Notes under the pieces: model-generated
The model's input: only the letters and a program-made list of their open reading frames with translations
Database searches by the model: none
Told to the model about the DNA's origin: nothing
Position numbers and translations under genes: made by a program
Source: Planctomycetaceae bacterium
Lineage (GTDB): Bacteria > Planctomycetota > Phycisphaerae > Sedimentisphaerales > UBA12454
Direction of reading: 5' to 3'
DNA: 64,000 nucleotides
Assembly: GCA_021371795.1 (NCBI GenBank)
Contig: JAJFVK010000001.1
Location: forward strand, 25,978 to 89,977
In this document: in pieces, positions 16,169-26,161 of the stretch
Layout of the letters: each line of letters starts with the position of its first letter
Position numbering within the stretch: position 1 is the first letter of the stretch

Positions 16169-17401
16169 ATGGTAGATACTGACATAGCAATAATTGGGGC
16201 CGGGCCTGCCGGAATGCTGGCGGCAATCACCGCGGCTCAAAACGGCGGAAAAGTCGCACTTTTCGAGGCAAATACCTCCGCTGGCAGAAAACTGCTCGTT
16301 ACAGGCGGCGGCAGGTGTAACCTCACTCACGCCGGCAAACCAGACGAGATAATAAAGACTTTCACGCCTTTCGAGCGGTTCGTTCGCCACTGCATTTACG
16401 AATTTCCGCCGACAAAGGTAGTGGAATTTTTCAAAGACCGCGGCCTGGACAGCGCACCCGACGAAGACAACTGCGTTTTCCCAGTTACAAATTCCGCTTC
16501 GGATGTTAATAATATTCTGCTTGCCGAATTGCAAAAAAATGATGTACAAATTTACTACGGCAAAAAAATTCAGACCATCACAAGAGAAAATGATTTGTTT
16601 ATTATCCCCTGCGGGAAATTTACCGTTTCAGCGAAATCACTAATCATCGCAACCGGCGGCGTAAGCTGGCCGCAGACAGGTTCGACCGGCGACGGGTATA
16701 AATTCGCCTCGGCGCTCGGCCATAAAATTGTCGAGCCGATTGCTGCGCTGGTTCCGCTGATAGCGGACGAAAAATTCTGTGTCGAGCTTGCCGGATTGGG
16801 ACTCCCAAAGGTTTCGATAAGCTGCAAGATAAATAACAGGAAATTCACATCGACCGGCGCAATGCTTTTCACGCATCACGGAATCGGAGGCCCTGCTGTC
16901 TTTGATTTGAGCAGAAATGTCGCCGGCATTTCGGGAAATAATTACAAAGTATCAATCGATTTTATGCCGGAAATAAAAGCTGAAGATTTAGACAAAAAAC
17001 TTACCAAGCTTTTCGCCCAAACGCCAAAGCGGAGTGTCGAGCAGATTATGTCGCAATTCTTCTCCAAAGCGATGGCGAATATAATCTGTCAGCAGAGCGA
17101 TATTTTGAAAACGCCCGCAGGACAGGTAAATAAAAAATCACGTCAAAATCTCGTTGAAACTTTGAAAAATTTTCCGCTGACGATTACTTCCACACATGAA
17201 ATAGAACGTGCAACGGTTACTCGCGGCGGAGTCGATACCGCCGAGATTGACAGCAAGACGATGCAGTCCAAAATCGTCAAGGGCATGTTCTTTGCCGGCG
17301 AGGTAATGAACGTTGACGGCCCCTGCGGCGGATATAATCTACAATTCGCGTTCGCAAGCGGTTTTATAGCTGGAAAATCATCTGTGGAGATGCTAAAATA
17401 A
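16169..17401 (+). CDS. HI0933/YhiN-family NAD(P)/FAD-dependent oxidoreductase
   Basis: 410 residues from ATG 16169; an earlier ATG at 16121 lies in the repeat. FAD-binding Rossmann motif at the N-terminus (DIAIIGAGPAGMLAAITAA), then GRKLLVTGGGRCNLTHAG, the hallmark of this family; SLIIATGGVSWPQTGSTGDGY in the middle; and a C-terminal GMFFAGEVMNVDGPCGGYNLQFAFASG that closes the FAD site. The physiological reaction is not established for most members; some are annotated as aminoacetone oxidases. Cytoplasmic. It is followed 28 nt later by a membrane-anchored unknown and then thioredoxin reductase on the same strand, perhaps one operon of redox genes. No clear ribosome site. Confidence 0.9.
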   Translation: MVDTDIAIIGAGPAGMLAAITAAQNGGKVALFEANTSAGRKLLVTGGGRCNLTHAGKPDEIIKTFTPFERFVRHCIYEFPPTKVVEFFKDRGLDSAPDEDNCVFPVTNSASDVNNILLAELQKNDVQIYYGKKIQTITRENDLFIIPCGKFTVSAKSLIIATGGVSWPQTGSTGDGYKFASALGHKIVEPIAALVPLIADEKFCVELAGLGLPKVSISCKINNRKFTSTGAMLFTHHGIGGPAVFDLSRNVAGISGNNYKVSIDFMPEIKAEDLDKKLTKLFAQTPKRSVEQIMSQFFSKAMANIICQQSDILKTPAGQVNKKSRQNLVETLKNFPLTITSTHEIERATVTRGGVDTAEIDSKTMQSKIVKGMFFAGEVMNVDGPCGGYNLQFAFASGFIAGKSSVEMLK

Positions 17402-17429
17402 GGTATTCAAATAATAAATAAGGATTAAT

Positions 17430-18773
17430 ATGGTAGATGGTGCAAAATTAAGACGATTCGGTGTCGATAAGCTCGCGTTTTTGATTCTGCTGATTATTGG
17501 GATGGGCATTGCGCAGTTTGTTATTTCATCAAGGACGACGTTTGAGCTTTCCGAGGCGATAAAGCTCAAGGGTACAGGCCTTGAAGTTTCGCTGCCGAAA
17601 TCGGGAAACTGGAAACAAATCACGAACGATTTTACTTATATTGAAAGGGAATTTCGCCTTGCCTCACAATTGCCAATCAGCAGCGATTCGGGCATATCGG
17701 TAATTTGGCGATATTTCCTGCTTCCTTCAAATGAATCGGCATCCGAAAAATTTGAGCAGTATGCCACAGGCCTGCAGGGACACATCGTTTCGTCCGGCAC
17801 AAAACAATTCGGCCAATTCAATTTCGACTTCGCAAAAATTGAAGCAGGCACTCTGACCACTTTCATCGGAACAACAGTTTTGCCGAACGACAGAGTCCTG
17901 ACTCTCGAAGTCAGCCAAAAAGGCACAGGCGTCGAGCTTGCGGAGAATGTTTTCAAGACGCTGCTTGCCTCGGCTAAATATTACGATGAAAATTCGTTCG
18001 CAAAAGGCGCCGAGTTCCTCAAAAAATTCAAGACAACTTTTATGCCGTCCCTTGCCGACGACGACTTGACCGGACAGATTATTTCGGATTACTTCCGAAT
18101 AAAGGATGCTTCTGGTAATTCCATCGGTTTCACTACCGATTCGCTGAATTACACTGCCGAGCCGAACGACAATTACAACCTGACGCTGTCATCGCTTTTT
18201 TTCTTTAGCCCTTCGTCAAAGACGCTGGCCGAACAGTCTTGTTTTCGTTCGGACATGAATTTAACTATTTTCGAATGGCTCGTGAAAGAAGGCGATTTGC
18301 AGGCCAACCGTCAGCAGACGATTCGTCTTGTGCTTGACTCCAACAGCATTATCACAATCGAAAAATCAGGACGTATTCAGCAGCTTCTGTTCACGAACAT
18401 TATGATACCGGAATGTTTATTTGATATGATAGTAGCCGAGTTTCTCAAAAGCGATTACGATACAATTTACGTCGAAGCGATACTTTCCGACGGCAGACTT
18501 GCACCGGTGCTATTGTCGAGAATTAAATCGTCTGAAACCGCTGCGCTGCCGGAACGCTCCGCTGCACAGGCCGATTTTTTCGGCGAGTTTGTCGCAACCC
18601 ACAAATGCTATTATGACGGCAGCGGACACCTTGTCTCGTCTGATATTCAAAGCGGTATATCATATCGGCGTGAAAGAACCACAAGAGCTTCCATCTTCGC
18701 GGACTTCCCGCAGTGGCTCACAAAGATTCAGAAGATGGAACAATCTCAAAACGTGAAAAAAAAGAGCAAATAA
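17430..18773 (+). CDS. Hypothetical membrane-anchored protein
   Basis: 447 residues with one membrane segment at about 15-33 (LAFLILLIIGMGIAQFVI) and a large soluble domain that should face the periplasm. AAGGA precedes the ATG. No known domain or catalytic motif is apparent; the soluble part is mixed alpha/beta with many aromatic residues. It sits between a flavoprotein gene and trxB, only 16 nt from trxB, so the three are probably co-transcribed. A role in envelope redox or a shared regulon is possible but unsupported by its own sequence (only three cysteines, no CxxC). Confidence 0.75.
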   Translation: MVDGAKLRRFGVDKLAFLILLIIGMGIAQFVISSRTTFELSEAIKLKGTGLEVSLPKSGNWKQITNDFTYIEREFRLASQLPISSDSGISVIWRYFLLPSNESASEKFEQYATGLQGHIVSSGTKQFGQFNFDFAKIEAGTLTTFIGTTVLPNDRVLTLEVSQKGTGVELAENVFKTLLASAKYYDENSFAKGAEFLKKFKTTFMPSLADDDLTGQIISDYFRIKDASGNSIGFTTDSLNYTAEPNDNYNLTLSSLFFFSPSSKTLAEQSCFRSDMNLTIFEWLVKEGDLQANRQQTIRLVLDSNSIITIEKSGRIQQLLFTNIMIPECLFDMIVAEFLKSDYDTIYVEAILSDGRLAPVLLSRIKSSETAALPERSAAQADFFGEFVATHKCYYDGSGHLVSSDIQSGISYRRERTTRASIFADFPQWLTKIQKMEQSQNVKKKSK

Positions 18774-18789
18774 CCAAAGGATTGTAATT

Positions 18790-19752
18790 ATGGCGGACAA
18801 TATTTACGACAGTATAATCATCGGAGCGGGCCCTGCCGGTTTGGCGGCGGCTCTTTACAACGCAAGAGACAGATTTAAAACACTCGTACTAGAAAAATTC
18901 TTCCCCGGCGGACAAATCATCAACACCGACAGAATTGAAAACTATCCGGGCTTTGAAAATATCTCCGGCCCCGACCTTACCGAGAAATTAAAACAGCAGG
19001 CCGAGAAATTCGGTGCGGAAATAAAAACAGAAGAAGCGCAAAAGCTGACAAAACTGCCGGACGGTAATATCGAGATAAACTGCGGCAAAAAGACGTTTAT
19101 AGGCAAATCCGTGATAATCACCTGCGGAAGCAGTTATCGCAAACTCGGCGTGCCAGGCGAGGAAGAATTCCGTAACGCAGGCGCAGGCGTGAGCTATTGC
19201 GGCACGTGCGACGCTCCGTTTTTCAAGGGCAGGAAAGTCGTCGCAGTCGGCGGCGGAAACACCGCTGTCGAAGAAGCGCTTCATGTCGCAAAATTCGCAG
19301 CCGAACTTACTCTCGTCCACAGACGTCAGGAATTTCGCGCAACGCCCATCCTGGTCGAAGAACTTATGCAGAGCGTTTCGCCAAAGGGAAATATTAAACT
19401 TCAGCTCGATTCGGTTGTAACAGCGATTGAAGGCAATAAAAAAGTTGAAAAGGTAAAAGTTAAAAACGTAAAGACCAATGCGGAGGAGTACATTCCCTGC
19501 GACGGCATTTTTATTTTCGTCGGCACTATTCCCAACACTGACTTCTTAAAGGGATTCGTGGATTTAACAGACGATGGTTTCATTAAGTGCGACCAGGGCA
19601 ATCTGCGAACGAAAGTTCCCGGCGTTTTCGTAGCCGGCGACTGCCGAGTCGGAGCGGCTATGCAGTTAGCCACCGCTGTCGGCGATGGTGTCAACGCGGC
19701 TATTCTGATGAAACAATACTTCCGCGATGTAAACTGGTGGAGTAAACCGTAA
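18790..19752 (+). CDS. trxB: Thioredoxin reductase
   Basis: 320 residues, the usual length. FAD site GAGPAGLAAALYNARD near the N-terminus, redox-active CGTCD (C137, C140), NADPH site GGGNTAVEEALHVAKF and C-terminal GDCRVGAAMQLATAVGDG. It reduces thioredoxin with NADPH in the cytoplasm, supplying electrons for ribonucleotide reductase and disulfide repair. Standard active-site sequence has CATC or CGTC, so this is intact. Last gene of a probable three-gene transcript; the dispersed family A repeat begins directly after its stop codon and separates it from the convergent citrate synthase gene. Confidence 0.95.
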   Translation: MADNIYDSIIIGAGPAGLAAALYNARDRFKTLVLEKFFPGGQIINTDRIENYPGFENISGPDLTEKLKQQAEKFGAEIKTEEAQKLTKLPDGNIEINCGKKTFIGKSVIITCGSSYRKLGVPGEEEFRNAGAGVSYCGTCDAPFFKGRKVVAVGGGNTAVEEALHVAKFAAELTLVHRRQEFRATPILVEELMQSVSPKGNIKLQLDSVVTAIEGNKKVEKVKVKNVKTNAEEYIPCDGIFIFVGTIPNTDFLKGFVDLTDDGFIKCDQGNLRTKVPGVFVAGDCRVGAAMQLATAVGDGVNAAILMKQYFRDVNWWSKP

Positions 19753-19869
19753 AATCGAAGATTGTCGAAGACCCCTTTGGGGTAGATGGAAGAATGAAGA
19801 TTTGAAAAAAAACGCCTTCGGCGAATTTTATAAAACAATCTTCAATATTCAATCTTCTATCTTCAATTA
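19753..19869. repeat. Dispersed palindromic repeat, family A, copy 2
   Basis: Begins with GAAGATTGTCGAAGACCCC and ends with CAATCTTCAATATTCAATCTTC. It includes CCCTTTGGGG and AACGCCTTCGGCG hairpins. It lies exactly between the convergent stop codons of trxB and citrate synthase and could serve as a bidirectional terminator. Confidence 0.85.
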
Positions 19870-21261
19870 TCTTTTCGACGTTTTTACATATTCGCGTTTT
19901 TCAGCAATGCACTTATACGCCGGGCGAATAATTCTTCCGCCGCTGACGATTTCTTCAATCAAATGAGCGCACCAGCCGGTAATTCTCGCAACCGCGAAAA
20001 GCGGAGTAAAAAGCGAAGTCGGTATGCCGAGCATTCTGTAAACAAAGCCTGAATAGAAATCAACATTCGGACAAACTTTCTTGTCGGACTTCTTTATCTC
20101 TTGGAAAATTTCCGGAGCGAGCCGTTCAACCATCGAATACAAATCGTATTCCCAACCAAGTTCTTTCTCTTTTGCAAGTTTTTGAGCCTGGCCTTTGAGC
20201 AATTCGGTACGCGGGTCGGAAATCGTATAAACCGCGTGACCCAAACCGTAAATCAAACCGCTGCCGTCGAATGCCTCCTTTTTGACAATTTTCGTAAGAT
20301 AATCGGCAACCTGATTTTCACTTTCGATATTCTTTACGTTCTGCTTGATGTCTTCCATCATCTGAATAACCTGAATATTCGCACCGCCGTGTTTGTAGCC
20401 TTTGAGCGAACCGATAGCCGCGGCAATCGCAGAGTAAACATCCGTATCAGCGGACGTAACGACGTGCGTTGTGAACGATGAATTGTTACCGCCGCCGTGT
20501 TCAGCGTGCAGAACAAGGCAAAGGTCGAGCAAATCGGCTTCCATCTTTGTGAATTTTTTGTCCGGCCGAGTCAGCATCAGGAAATTTTCCGCGGTCGAGA
20601 GCTTCTCGTCCGGCGTGTGAATATAAAGACTTTCGCCGTCATAGTAATGCGATTTGGCCTGATAGCCGTAAGCGGCAAACGTCGGAAATCTTGCGATTAG
20701 GCCTATGCACTGACGCAGAACATTTTTCAGCGAGCGGTCTTCGGGCGTTTTGTCATACGAATACGCCGCCAGAACACTTCGCGCGAGTTTATTCATAACA
20801 TTATCGCTCGGCGCTTTGAGAATCATATTTTCCGCAAAGCCGTCAGGCAGTTTTCTGTTTTTGCCGAGCAGGTGCGTGAATTTCGTTAAATCTTTTTTCT
20901 TCGGCAGTTCACCGAACAAAAGCAGGTACGCTGTCTCTTCAAAGCCGTGGCGTTTTTCTTTTTGAAAGCCCTCGACCAAATCTTCGATTTCGATTCCGCG
21001 ATAGCGCAGTTTGCCCGGCACAGCGACTTTTTCTTTTTCGTTGATGATATAGCCGTGCACATCGCCGATTTCGGTCAGGCCGACGAGCACACCGGTACCA
21101 TCGGAGTTGCGCAGACCGCGTTTGACGTCGAATTTAACGAAAAGCTGCGAGTCGATTCGGTTGCTTTCCTTCGCGAGCCGAGCTAATTCTGTCAAAAACG
21201 GGTCTTTGGGCGTCTTTTCCGGCACAATGCCTTCAATATCCGGAGTTCTTGCGTCTGCCAT
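19867..21261 (-). CDS. gltA: Citrate synthase
   Basis: 464 residues, somewhat longer than many bacterial enzymes. Family landmarks in order: KLRYRGIEIEDLVEGF, LHAEHGGGNNSSFTTHVV (active-site His region), GSLKGYKHGGAN (second His), GLGHAVYTISDPR, and PNVDFYSGFVYRMLGIP with the catalytic Asp. It condenses acetyl-CoA and oxaloacetate to citrate, the entry step of the TCA cycle. The order of residues fits the Si type. AGGTGA precedes the start. It is monocistronic and converges on trxB. A 2-methylcitrate synthase activity cannot be excluded from sequence alone. Confidence 0.93.
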   Translation of the reverse strand: MADARTPDIEGIVPEKTPKDPFLTELARLAKESNRIDSQLFVKFDVKRGLRNSDGTGVLVGLTEIGDVHGYIINEKEKVAVPGKLRYRGIEIEDLVEGFQKEKRHGFEETAYLLLFGELPKKKDLTKFTHLLGKNRKLPDGFAENMILKAPSDNVMNKLARSVLAAYSYDKTPEDRSLKNVLRQCIGLIARFPTFAAYGYQAKSHYYDGESLYIHTPDEKLSTAENFLMLTRPDKKFTKMEADLLDLCLVLHAEHGGGNNSSFTTHVVTSADTDVYSAIAAAIGSLKGYKHGGANIQVIQMMEDIKQNVKNIESENQVADYLTKIVKKEAFDGSGLIYGLGHAVYTISDPRTELLKGQAQKLAKEKELGWEYDLYSMVERLAPEIFQEIKKSDKKVCPNVDFYSGFVYRMLGIPTSLFTPLFAVARITGWCAHLIEEIVSGGRIIRPAYKCIAEKREYVKTSKR

Positions 21262-21431
21262 TTGTTCACCTGATTAAACATGAAATCACTTAAAAAAAAC
21301 GCCTCATCACACGATAAGACGGCATAATATAATGAATAAGGATGTTTTATGCAAGATTTTCTTATTTTAAACTCTCGGGCTGCTGTGCAAAACTCTCATT
21401 TTTTCTTCTAAATCACAAAATAGTTCCAGGG

Positions 21432-21460
21432 TTGACTTATCCTGCCTTTTCTGCGATACT
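21432..21460 (+). promoter_or_regulatory. Probable promoter of efp (and perhaps secA)
   Basis: -35 TTGACT (21432-21437), 17-bp spacer, -10 GATACT (21455-21460), with the efp ATG about 40 nt downstream of the -10. The -35 matches five of six consensus bases, the -10 four of six. Confidence 0.55.
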
Positions 21461-21500
21461 TACGGCCAAAATGAAAGTGTGTTTTTTAAAGGTCTAACGA

Positions 21501-22055
21501 ATGAAGGCAGCAGAAATGAAAAAGGGGCAATCCATCAAATGGGATGGCAAGCTCTACATAATTATCGATTTTGAACACGTCAAGTGCGGCAAAGGCGGCG
21601 CGATTTTCCAGACAAAGCTCAAAAGCATTACCGACGGCCTGATTGCCAACGCGCGTATCCGTTCGGAAGAGTACATCGAGGAAATTAATCTTGATAAAAG
21701 AAAATATGAATATCTGTATTCCGAGCCGACCGGCCATGTGTTAATGGACATGGAAACGTTCGACCAGATTACGCTAGATAACGACGCTTTCGGCGACGGA
21801 AAAAAGTATCTGCTGCCGAACACTGAACTGCTCGTAAGTTCGTATGAAGGCAAGCTGATTTCCGTAGTCCTGCCGAACAGCGTTGACCTCAAGGTTACGG
21901 ACTGTCCGCCGGAAATTAAGGGCGCAGCAGCGACAGGCCAAAAGAAAACCGCAACGCTGGAAACAGGCGCCGTCGTGTATGTTCCAACGTTCGTTAAAGT
22001 TGGCGATGTCGTCCGTGTCGATACGCGAACAGGCGATTACGTTACAAGAGTTTAA
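21501..22055 (+). CDS. efp: Elongation factor P
   Basis: 184 residues with the three-barrel layout of EF-P: an N-terminal KOW-like domain with the loop that enters the ribosomal peptidyl-transferase centre, then two OB domains ending in GDYVTRV. EF-P rescues ribosomes stalled at polyproline stretches. The loop reads HVKCGKGGAIF with the tip Lys at K31. The usual sequence is KPGKG, so the Pro next to the loop is Cys here, which is unusual. No modification gene (epmA/B, ymfI, earP) is visible nearby. Followed after 63 nt by secA, possibly co-transcribed. Confidence 0.95.
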   Translation: MKAAEMKKGQSIKWDGKLYIIIDFEHVKCGKGGAIFQTKLKSITDGLIANARIRSEEYIEEINLDKRKYEYLYSEPTGHVLMDMETFDQITLDNDAFGDGKKYLLPNTELLVSSYEGKLISVVLPNSVDLKVTDCPPEIKGAAATGQKKTATLETGAVVYVPTFVKVGDVVRVDTRTGDYVTRV

Positions 22056-22077
22056 AATAATCCGCCGAAGGCGACTC

Positions 22078-22112
22078 CGCAATTTTGATTTTTGATATTT
22101 AATTTTTGAATT
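22078..22112. repeat. Partial copy of AT-rich repeat family B
   Basis: CAATTTTGATTTTTGATATTTAATTTTTG repeats the half-site of the element at 16008-16137. It directly precedes the secA start codon, leaving no visible ribosome binding site for secA. Confidence 0.5.
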
Positions 22113-22118
22113 GATTAT

Positions 22119-25100
22119 ATGGCAAGTGCATTTAATAAGTTTCTCGTAAAAATCTTCGGCTCACGCAACGAAAGGCTCGTCAAGGGTTATATGTCAACGG
22201 CTCTTGCGGCCTGCGAATTCGAGGAGCAAATCAAAACGCTGACCGATGACGCTCTGACGGCAAAGACGCAGGAGTTCAAGGCCAGACTCGCCGGCGGAAC
22301 AAACCCAGGTGATATTCTGCCTGAAGCGTTTGCGGTCGTTCGCGAAGCGGCTCGCAGAAGCGTTAATATGCGGCACTTCGATGTCCAACTCATCGGCGGC
22401 AATGTGCTATATGATGGCAGAATCGCTGAAATGGCAACCGGCGAAGGCAAAACTCTCGTCGCAACCCTTGCGGCATATCTTGTGCACCTGACCGGCAAAA
22501 AAGTCCACATCGTTACAGTCAATGATTATCTGGCAAAACGCGACAGCGAATGGATGGGGCCGATTTATACAACATTAGGCCTGACAGTCGGCGCGATTCA
22601 GGCCGATATGGACACATCAGGCGATGAACGCAAAGGGCAATACGCCTGCGATATAACTTACGGCACAAACAACGAATTTGGTTTCGATTACCTGCGCGAT
22701 AATATGAAAATCTCCGCCCAGCAGCTCGCACAGGGCCCGCTCGAATACGCGATTATCGACGAAGTTGACTCGATTCTTATCGATGAAGCGAGAACGCCTT
22801 TGATTATCTCCGGCCCCGCTTTCGACGATGTCAGCAGATACAAAAAAGCTGACGGCGTCGCCCGCAAACTCATCCAAATGCAAAGCGAGTACGACCGAAT
22901 CAAAACGCAGCTTGACAACGCGCATAAAACTCTCGCAAACGCGCAGGGCGAATTGTCAGATGCGAAAAAATCGAAAGATGACGAAAGAGTACATAAAGCA
23001 CAAACCGTTATCGATAAAAGCAAAGAAGAAATCGCAAGTGCAGAGACAAAACTCGAATCCGCAAAACAATATTACGAAGTGGAAATCGACCGCAAAAGTG
23101 CGCACATGAACCACGACGGCACAGGCGCTGCACAGGATTTAGTCGGCGTAGGTTCGTTCTTTGTCGGAGCGAATACCGAGTGGAAACACCTAATCGAGCA
23201 AAGCCTTCGTGCTCACGCCGTTTACGAACGCGAAAAAGATTACGTCGTAATGGATGGAAAAGTCGTAATCGTCGATGAGTTCACCGGCCGATTAATGCAA
23301 GGCAGACAGTGGTCAGACGGCCTGCATCAGGCCGTTGAAGCAAAGGAAAACGTTCAGATAAAAGAAGAATCACAGACGCTTGCGACAATAACGCTGCAAA
23401 ACTTTTTCAGACTTTACGAAAAAATCGCGGGAATGACCGGCACAGCCATTACCGAAGCAGATGAATTTTCGCAGATATACAAACTTGAAGTCATTACGAT
23501 ACCGACAAACAAACCATGCGTCCGAGACGACAAAGAGGATATGATTTATAAATCGCTGCACGAAAAATTCAACGCGATAGTCGATGAAATCAATCTGGCA
23601 AGCCAGTCCGGCAGACCGGTTTTGGTCGGCACAATCAGCGTCGAGAAAAGCGAAGCGATATCGAACGCGCTTACGAAAAAATACGGCCTGGAACACGAAG
23701 TGCTAAACGCAAAGCAGCACGCACGTGAAGCGTTGATTGTCGAAAAAGCAGGCCATCAGCACACCGACCGCCGCGGCAATCTTTGCGGAAACGTTACAAT
23801 CGCGACAAATATGGCAGGTCGCGGAACGGATATTAAATTAAGTCCGAGCGTACTTTTCCAGGTCGCAAAAACCGAAACTATTGAAGACGAAAAAGTCTTC
23901 ACACTCAAGCAAGGCGGAACCGATAAAGAGATAACGTTTAAATCTTCTGAGCCGCTTGCGAACATCTTTCAGGTCGAGAAAAAAGACCCGCAGCAAGTAG
24001 GCGGTCTGCATATCGTCGGCACAGAGCGCCACGAATCAAGAAGAATAGATAATCAGCTTCGCGGCCGAGCCGGTCGTCAGGGCGACGCTGGCTCAAGCCA
24101 GTTCTTCCTGTGTTTCGATGACGACTTGCTGAAAATATTTTCGCCGGAATGGACGGTAAAAGCTCTTTCGTGGGTCGGCTGGGAAGAAGGAATGCCGATT
24201 CAGAACCGTCACATCAGTAAAGGCGTAGAAAAAGCACAGAAAAAAGTTGAGCAGCGAAACTTCGAGGCACGAAAAAGCCTGCTCGAATACGACGAGGTAA
24301 TGGACTACCAGCGTAAAACTTTCTATTCGCGCAGAAGACAGGTAATCGAGGGCAAAGGCTTAAAGGAAGTTATCACCGCGATGCTCGAATCGACCGTTGA
24401 TCACGCGGTCAGCGATATTCTGTCGGAAGGCTACCGGTTCAAAGCGATTTCAGAATGGGCGAAAGTCGCGTTCGGTGTCGATGTCAATCCCAAACGTTTC
24501 GACGGCCTTGAAGTTGAAACCGCCGAAGAGCTGATTAAGAAAATCGCCAGAAACGAAGCATCGAACAATATTTCCGTAACACTCGGCGAATATCTCGAAG
24601 ACTTCGACGACAAAAACACGTGGAATATCGAATCGCTTGTAAAATGGGCTATGACTGCGTTTAGTGTGAATCTTTCCGGCAGTAAAATTCGCCAGATGAC
24701 CGCAGAGGAAATCGAGCAGAATTTGAAAGACGCCGCAGCCGAGCAGATAGATAAAAAAGATTGTTCGCCTTTACAATCATTCCTCGACACTGAATTTTCA
24801 ACCAGAACATTCACAAACTGGGCTGCGAACAAATTCGCAATTAAGCTCGAACCGGACGAACTGAAAGGATTAAGACCGGAGCAGATTTACGAAAAACTTA
24901 TCGAGCAGGTTCGCGCACGTTACGCCAGACGCGAAATAGAGTACCCCGTCGAGTTCGCGATGAGTATGACATACCGCCCCGACGGAATAAACGTTTATGC
25001 GTTTGAAAGCCTGTCGCGATGGATAGCGGACAAATTCGGAAAAGTAATGACGGTCGGCTATCTTCAGGACACCGCGCCGCACGTTGTGCACGCCGAGCTT

Positions 25101-25784
25101 ATGAAAATCAGCGAAGAATACTACACCACAGGCCTTGAAAAGGAAATCGACGAAAAAATCGCTGCGTTAAACGCAGAACAGCTTCTTGAATGGGCGAACA
25201 CAAGATTCAGAGCAAATCTGAAAAAAGATGAACTTGTGTTTAGCAGTCGTCGGCACGACGACTCGTCAGCGACCGGTAACATAAATTCCGCTAAGGAAAA
25301 ACTGGTCGAAGTCGGCAAAAATTTCCTGCGAACAGAGCTTACGGAGTTGGAAAAATATGTCCTGCTGCAATTCTACGACACCGCGTGGAAAGACCATCTT
25401 TATTCGATGGACAGGCTCAAGGAAAGCATCTTTATGCGTGCGTACGCTGAAAAAGACCCGAAGATTGAGTACAAGACCGAGGGCTTTAGAATGTTCTCCG
25501 ATATGCTGGACTTGATTGAGGATAAAGTTACGGACACGATTTTCAAAGTGCGTCTTGAAGCAGGCACAAGGTCAAGAAATGTTTTCCAGGCCGGCAAAAC
25601 ACAGCACGCCGAAGTGAACCAGTTCGAGATGTCCGAGCAGCAAAGAGCGGCGGCACAGGCTCCGCAGGGTGAAGCGGCAAAGGTCAAACAGATTGTGCAC
25701 GACAAACCGCGAGTCGGCCGCAACGACCCGTGTCCCTGCGGCAGCGGCAAAAAATATAAAAAGTGCTGCGGACAAAACGGCTAA
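22119..25784 (+). CDS. secA: Preprotein translocase ATPase SecA, enlarged
   Basis: 1221 residues against about 830-900 for most SecA. Walker A GEGKT (108-112), DEVD box (D214-D217), [10 protein letters not shown] in the second ATPase domain, and a C-terminal zinc SEC-C motif ([16 protein letters not shown]). SecA drives unfolded proteins through SecYEG. Two insertions explain the size. One of about 70 residues at about 251-320, rich in Lys/Glu/Ala, is probably a coiled coil. The other is in the helical wing region (about 770-1040) and holds five imperfect repeats built on LxxWAxxxF (W780, W843, W901, W968, W1025). The normal C-terminal scaffold ([21 protein letters not shown]) follows. Enlarged SecA is known in planctomycetes; the repeats are my reading. 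Confidence 0.97.
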   Translation: MASAFNKFLVKIFGSRNERLVKGYMSTALAACEFEEQIKTLTDDALTAKTQEFKARLAGGTNPGDILPEAFAVVREAARRSVNMRHFDVQLIGGNVLYDGRIAEMATGEGKTLVATLAAYLVHLTGKKVHIVTVNDYLAKRDSEWMGPIYTTLGLTVGAIQADMDTSGDERKGQYACDITYGTNNEFGFDYLRDNMKISAQQLAQGPLEYAIIDEVDSILIDEARTPLIISGPAFDDVSRYKKADGVARKLIQMQSEYDRIKTQLDNAHKTLANAQGELSDAKKSKDDERVHKAQTVIDKSKEEIASAETKLESAKQYYEVEIDRKSAHMNHDGTGAAQDLVGVGSFFVGANTEWKHLIEQSLRAHAVYEREKDYVVMDGKVVIVDEFTGRLMQGRQWSDGLHQAVEAKENVQIKEESQTLATITLQNFFRLYEKIAGMTGTAITEADEFSQIYKLEVITIPTNKPCVRDDKEDMIYKSLHEKFNAIVDEINLASQSGRPVLVGTISVEKSEAISNALTKKYGLEHEVLNAKQHAREALIVEKAGHQHTDRRGNLCGNVTIATNMAGRGTDIKLSPSVLFQVAKTETIEDEKVFTLKQGGTDKEITFKSSEPLANIFQVEKKDPQQVGGLHIVGTERHESRRIDNQLRGRAGRQGDAGSSQFFLCFDDDLLKIFSPEWTVKALSWVGWEEGMPIQNRHISKGVEKAQKKVEQRNFEARKSLLEYDEVMDYQRKTFYSRRRQVIEGKGLKEVITAMLESTVDHAVSDILSEGYRFKAISEWAKVAFGVDVNPKRFDGLEVETAEELIKKIARNEASNNISVTLGEYLEDFDDKNTWNIESLVKWAMTAFSVNLSGSKIRQMTAEEIEQNLKDAAAEQIDKKDCSPLQSFLDTEFSTRTFTNWAANKFAIKLEPDELKGLRPEQIYEKLIEQVRARYARREIEYPVEFAMSMTYRPDGINVYAFESLSRWIADKFGKVMTVGYLQDTAPHVVHAELMKISEEYYTTGLEKEIDEKIAALNAEQLLEWANTRFRANLKKDELVFSSRRHDDSSATGNINSAKEKLVEVGKNFLRTELTELEKYVLLQFYDTAWKDHLYSMDRLKESIFMRAYAEKDPKIEYKTEGFRMFSDMLDLIEDKVTDTIFKVRLEAGTRSRNVFQAGKTQHAEVNQFEMSEQQRAAAQAPQGEAAKVKQIVHDKPRVGRNDPCPCGSGKKYKKCCGQNG

Positions 25785-25785
25785 T

Positions 25786-25942
25786 AAAAAATTGAAGATT
25801 GAAGAAGGAAGAATGTCGCAGCCCCCCGAATCTTTAGGATTTTTGCTCCTTGAACGCAAAAATCAGAGGGGGAAGATTTAAGGAACGCCTGCGGCGGAGT
25901 ATTTATAAAAATCTTCAATCTACAATCTTAAATATTCAATTC
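25786..25942. repeat. Dispersed palindromic repeat, family A, copy 3
   Basis: Begins AATTGAAGATTGAAGAAGG and ends with CAATCTACAATCTTAAATATTCAAT. Its core (25814-25878) is an almost exact inverse of the core of copy 1. The inner GATTTTTGC/GCAAAAATC stem is nested in CCCCC/GGGGG arms, followed by GAACGCCTGCGGCGGAG. It begins right after the secA stop. Confidence 0.88.
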
Positions 25943-26161
25943 CCTGGTGTCTTTGTGGCTATGTCTTTTTAATCCATCTGCGTCGAAAAACGCCGCGGAT
26001 TCTATCCGTAAATGAAAGCCCCATTCTTTGCGTAGATGCCGAAAAATCTATATTTCGTAAGTCTTTCGATTTTGTTTTTTGTTTGAATAGCGAAGAGATA
26101 AACAGCACAAATGAAATTTTTAAATTTTCAATCTTAAATCTTAAATCTTCAATTTGTTTCA
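25943..26161. other. Intergenic DNA with repeat fragments
   Basis: No gene is supported. It opens with GGTGTCTTTGTGGCTATG, a fragment resembling the low-complexity GTGTCTTTG repeat also seen near 47058-47092. It ends with TTTTCAATCTTAAATCTT repeats related to families A and B. It separates secA from the convergent hypothetical gene. Confidence 0.4.
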
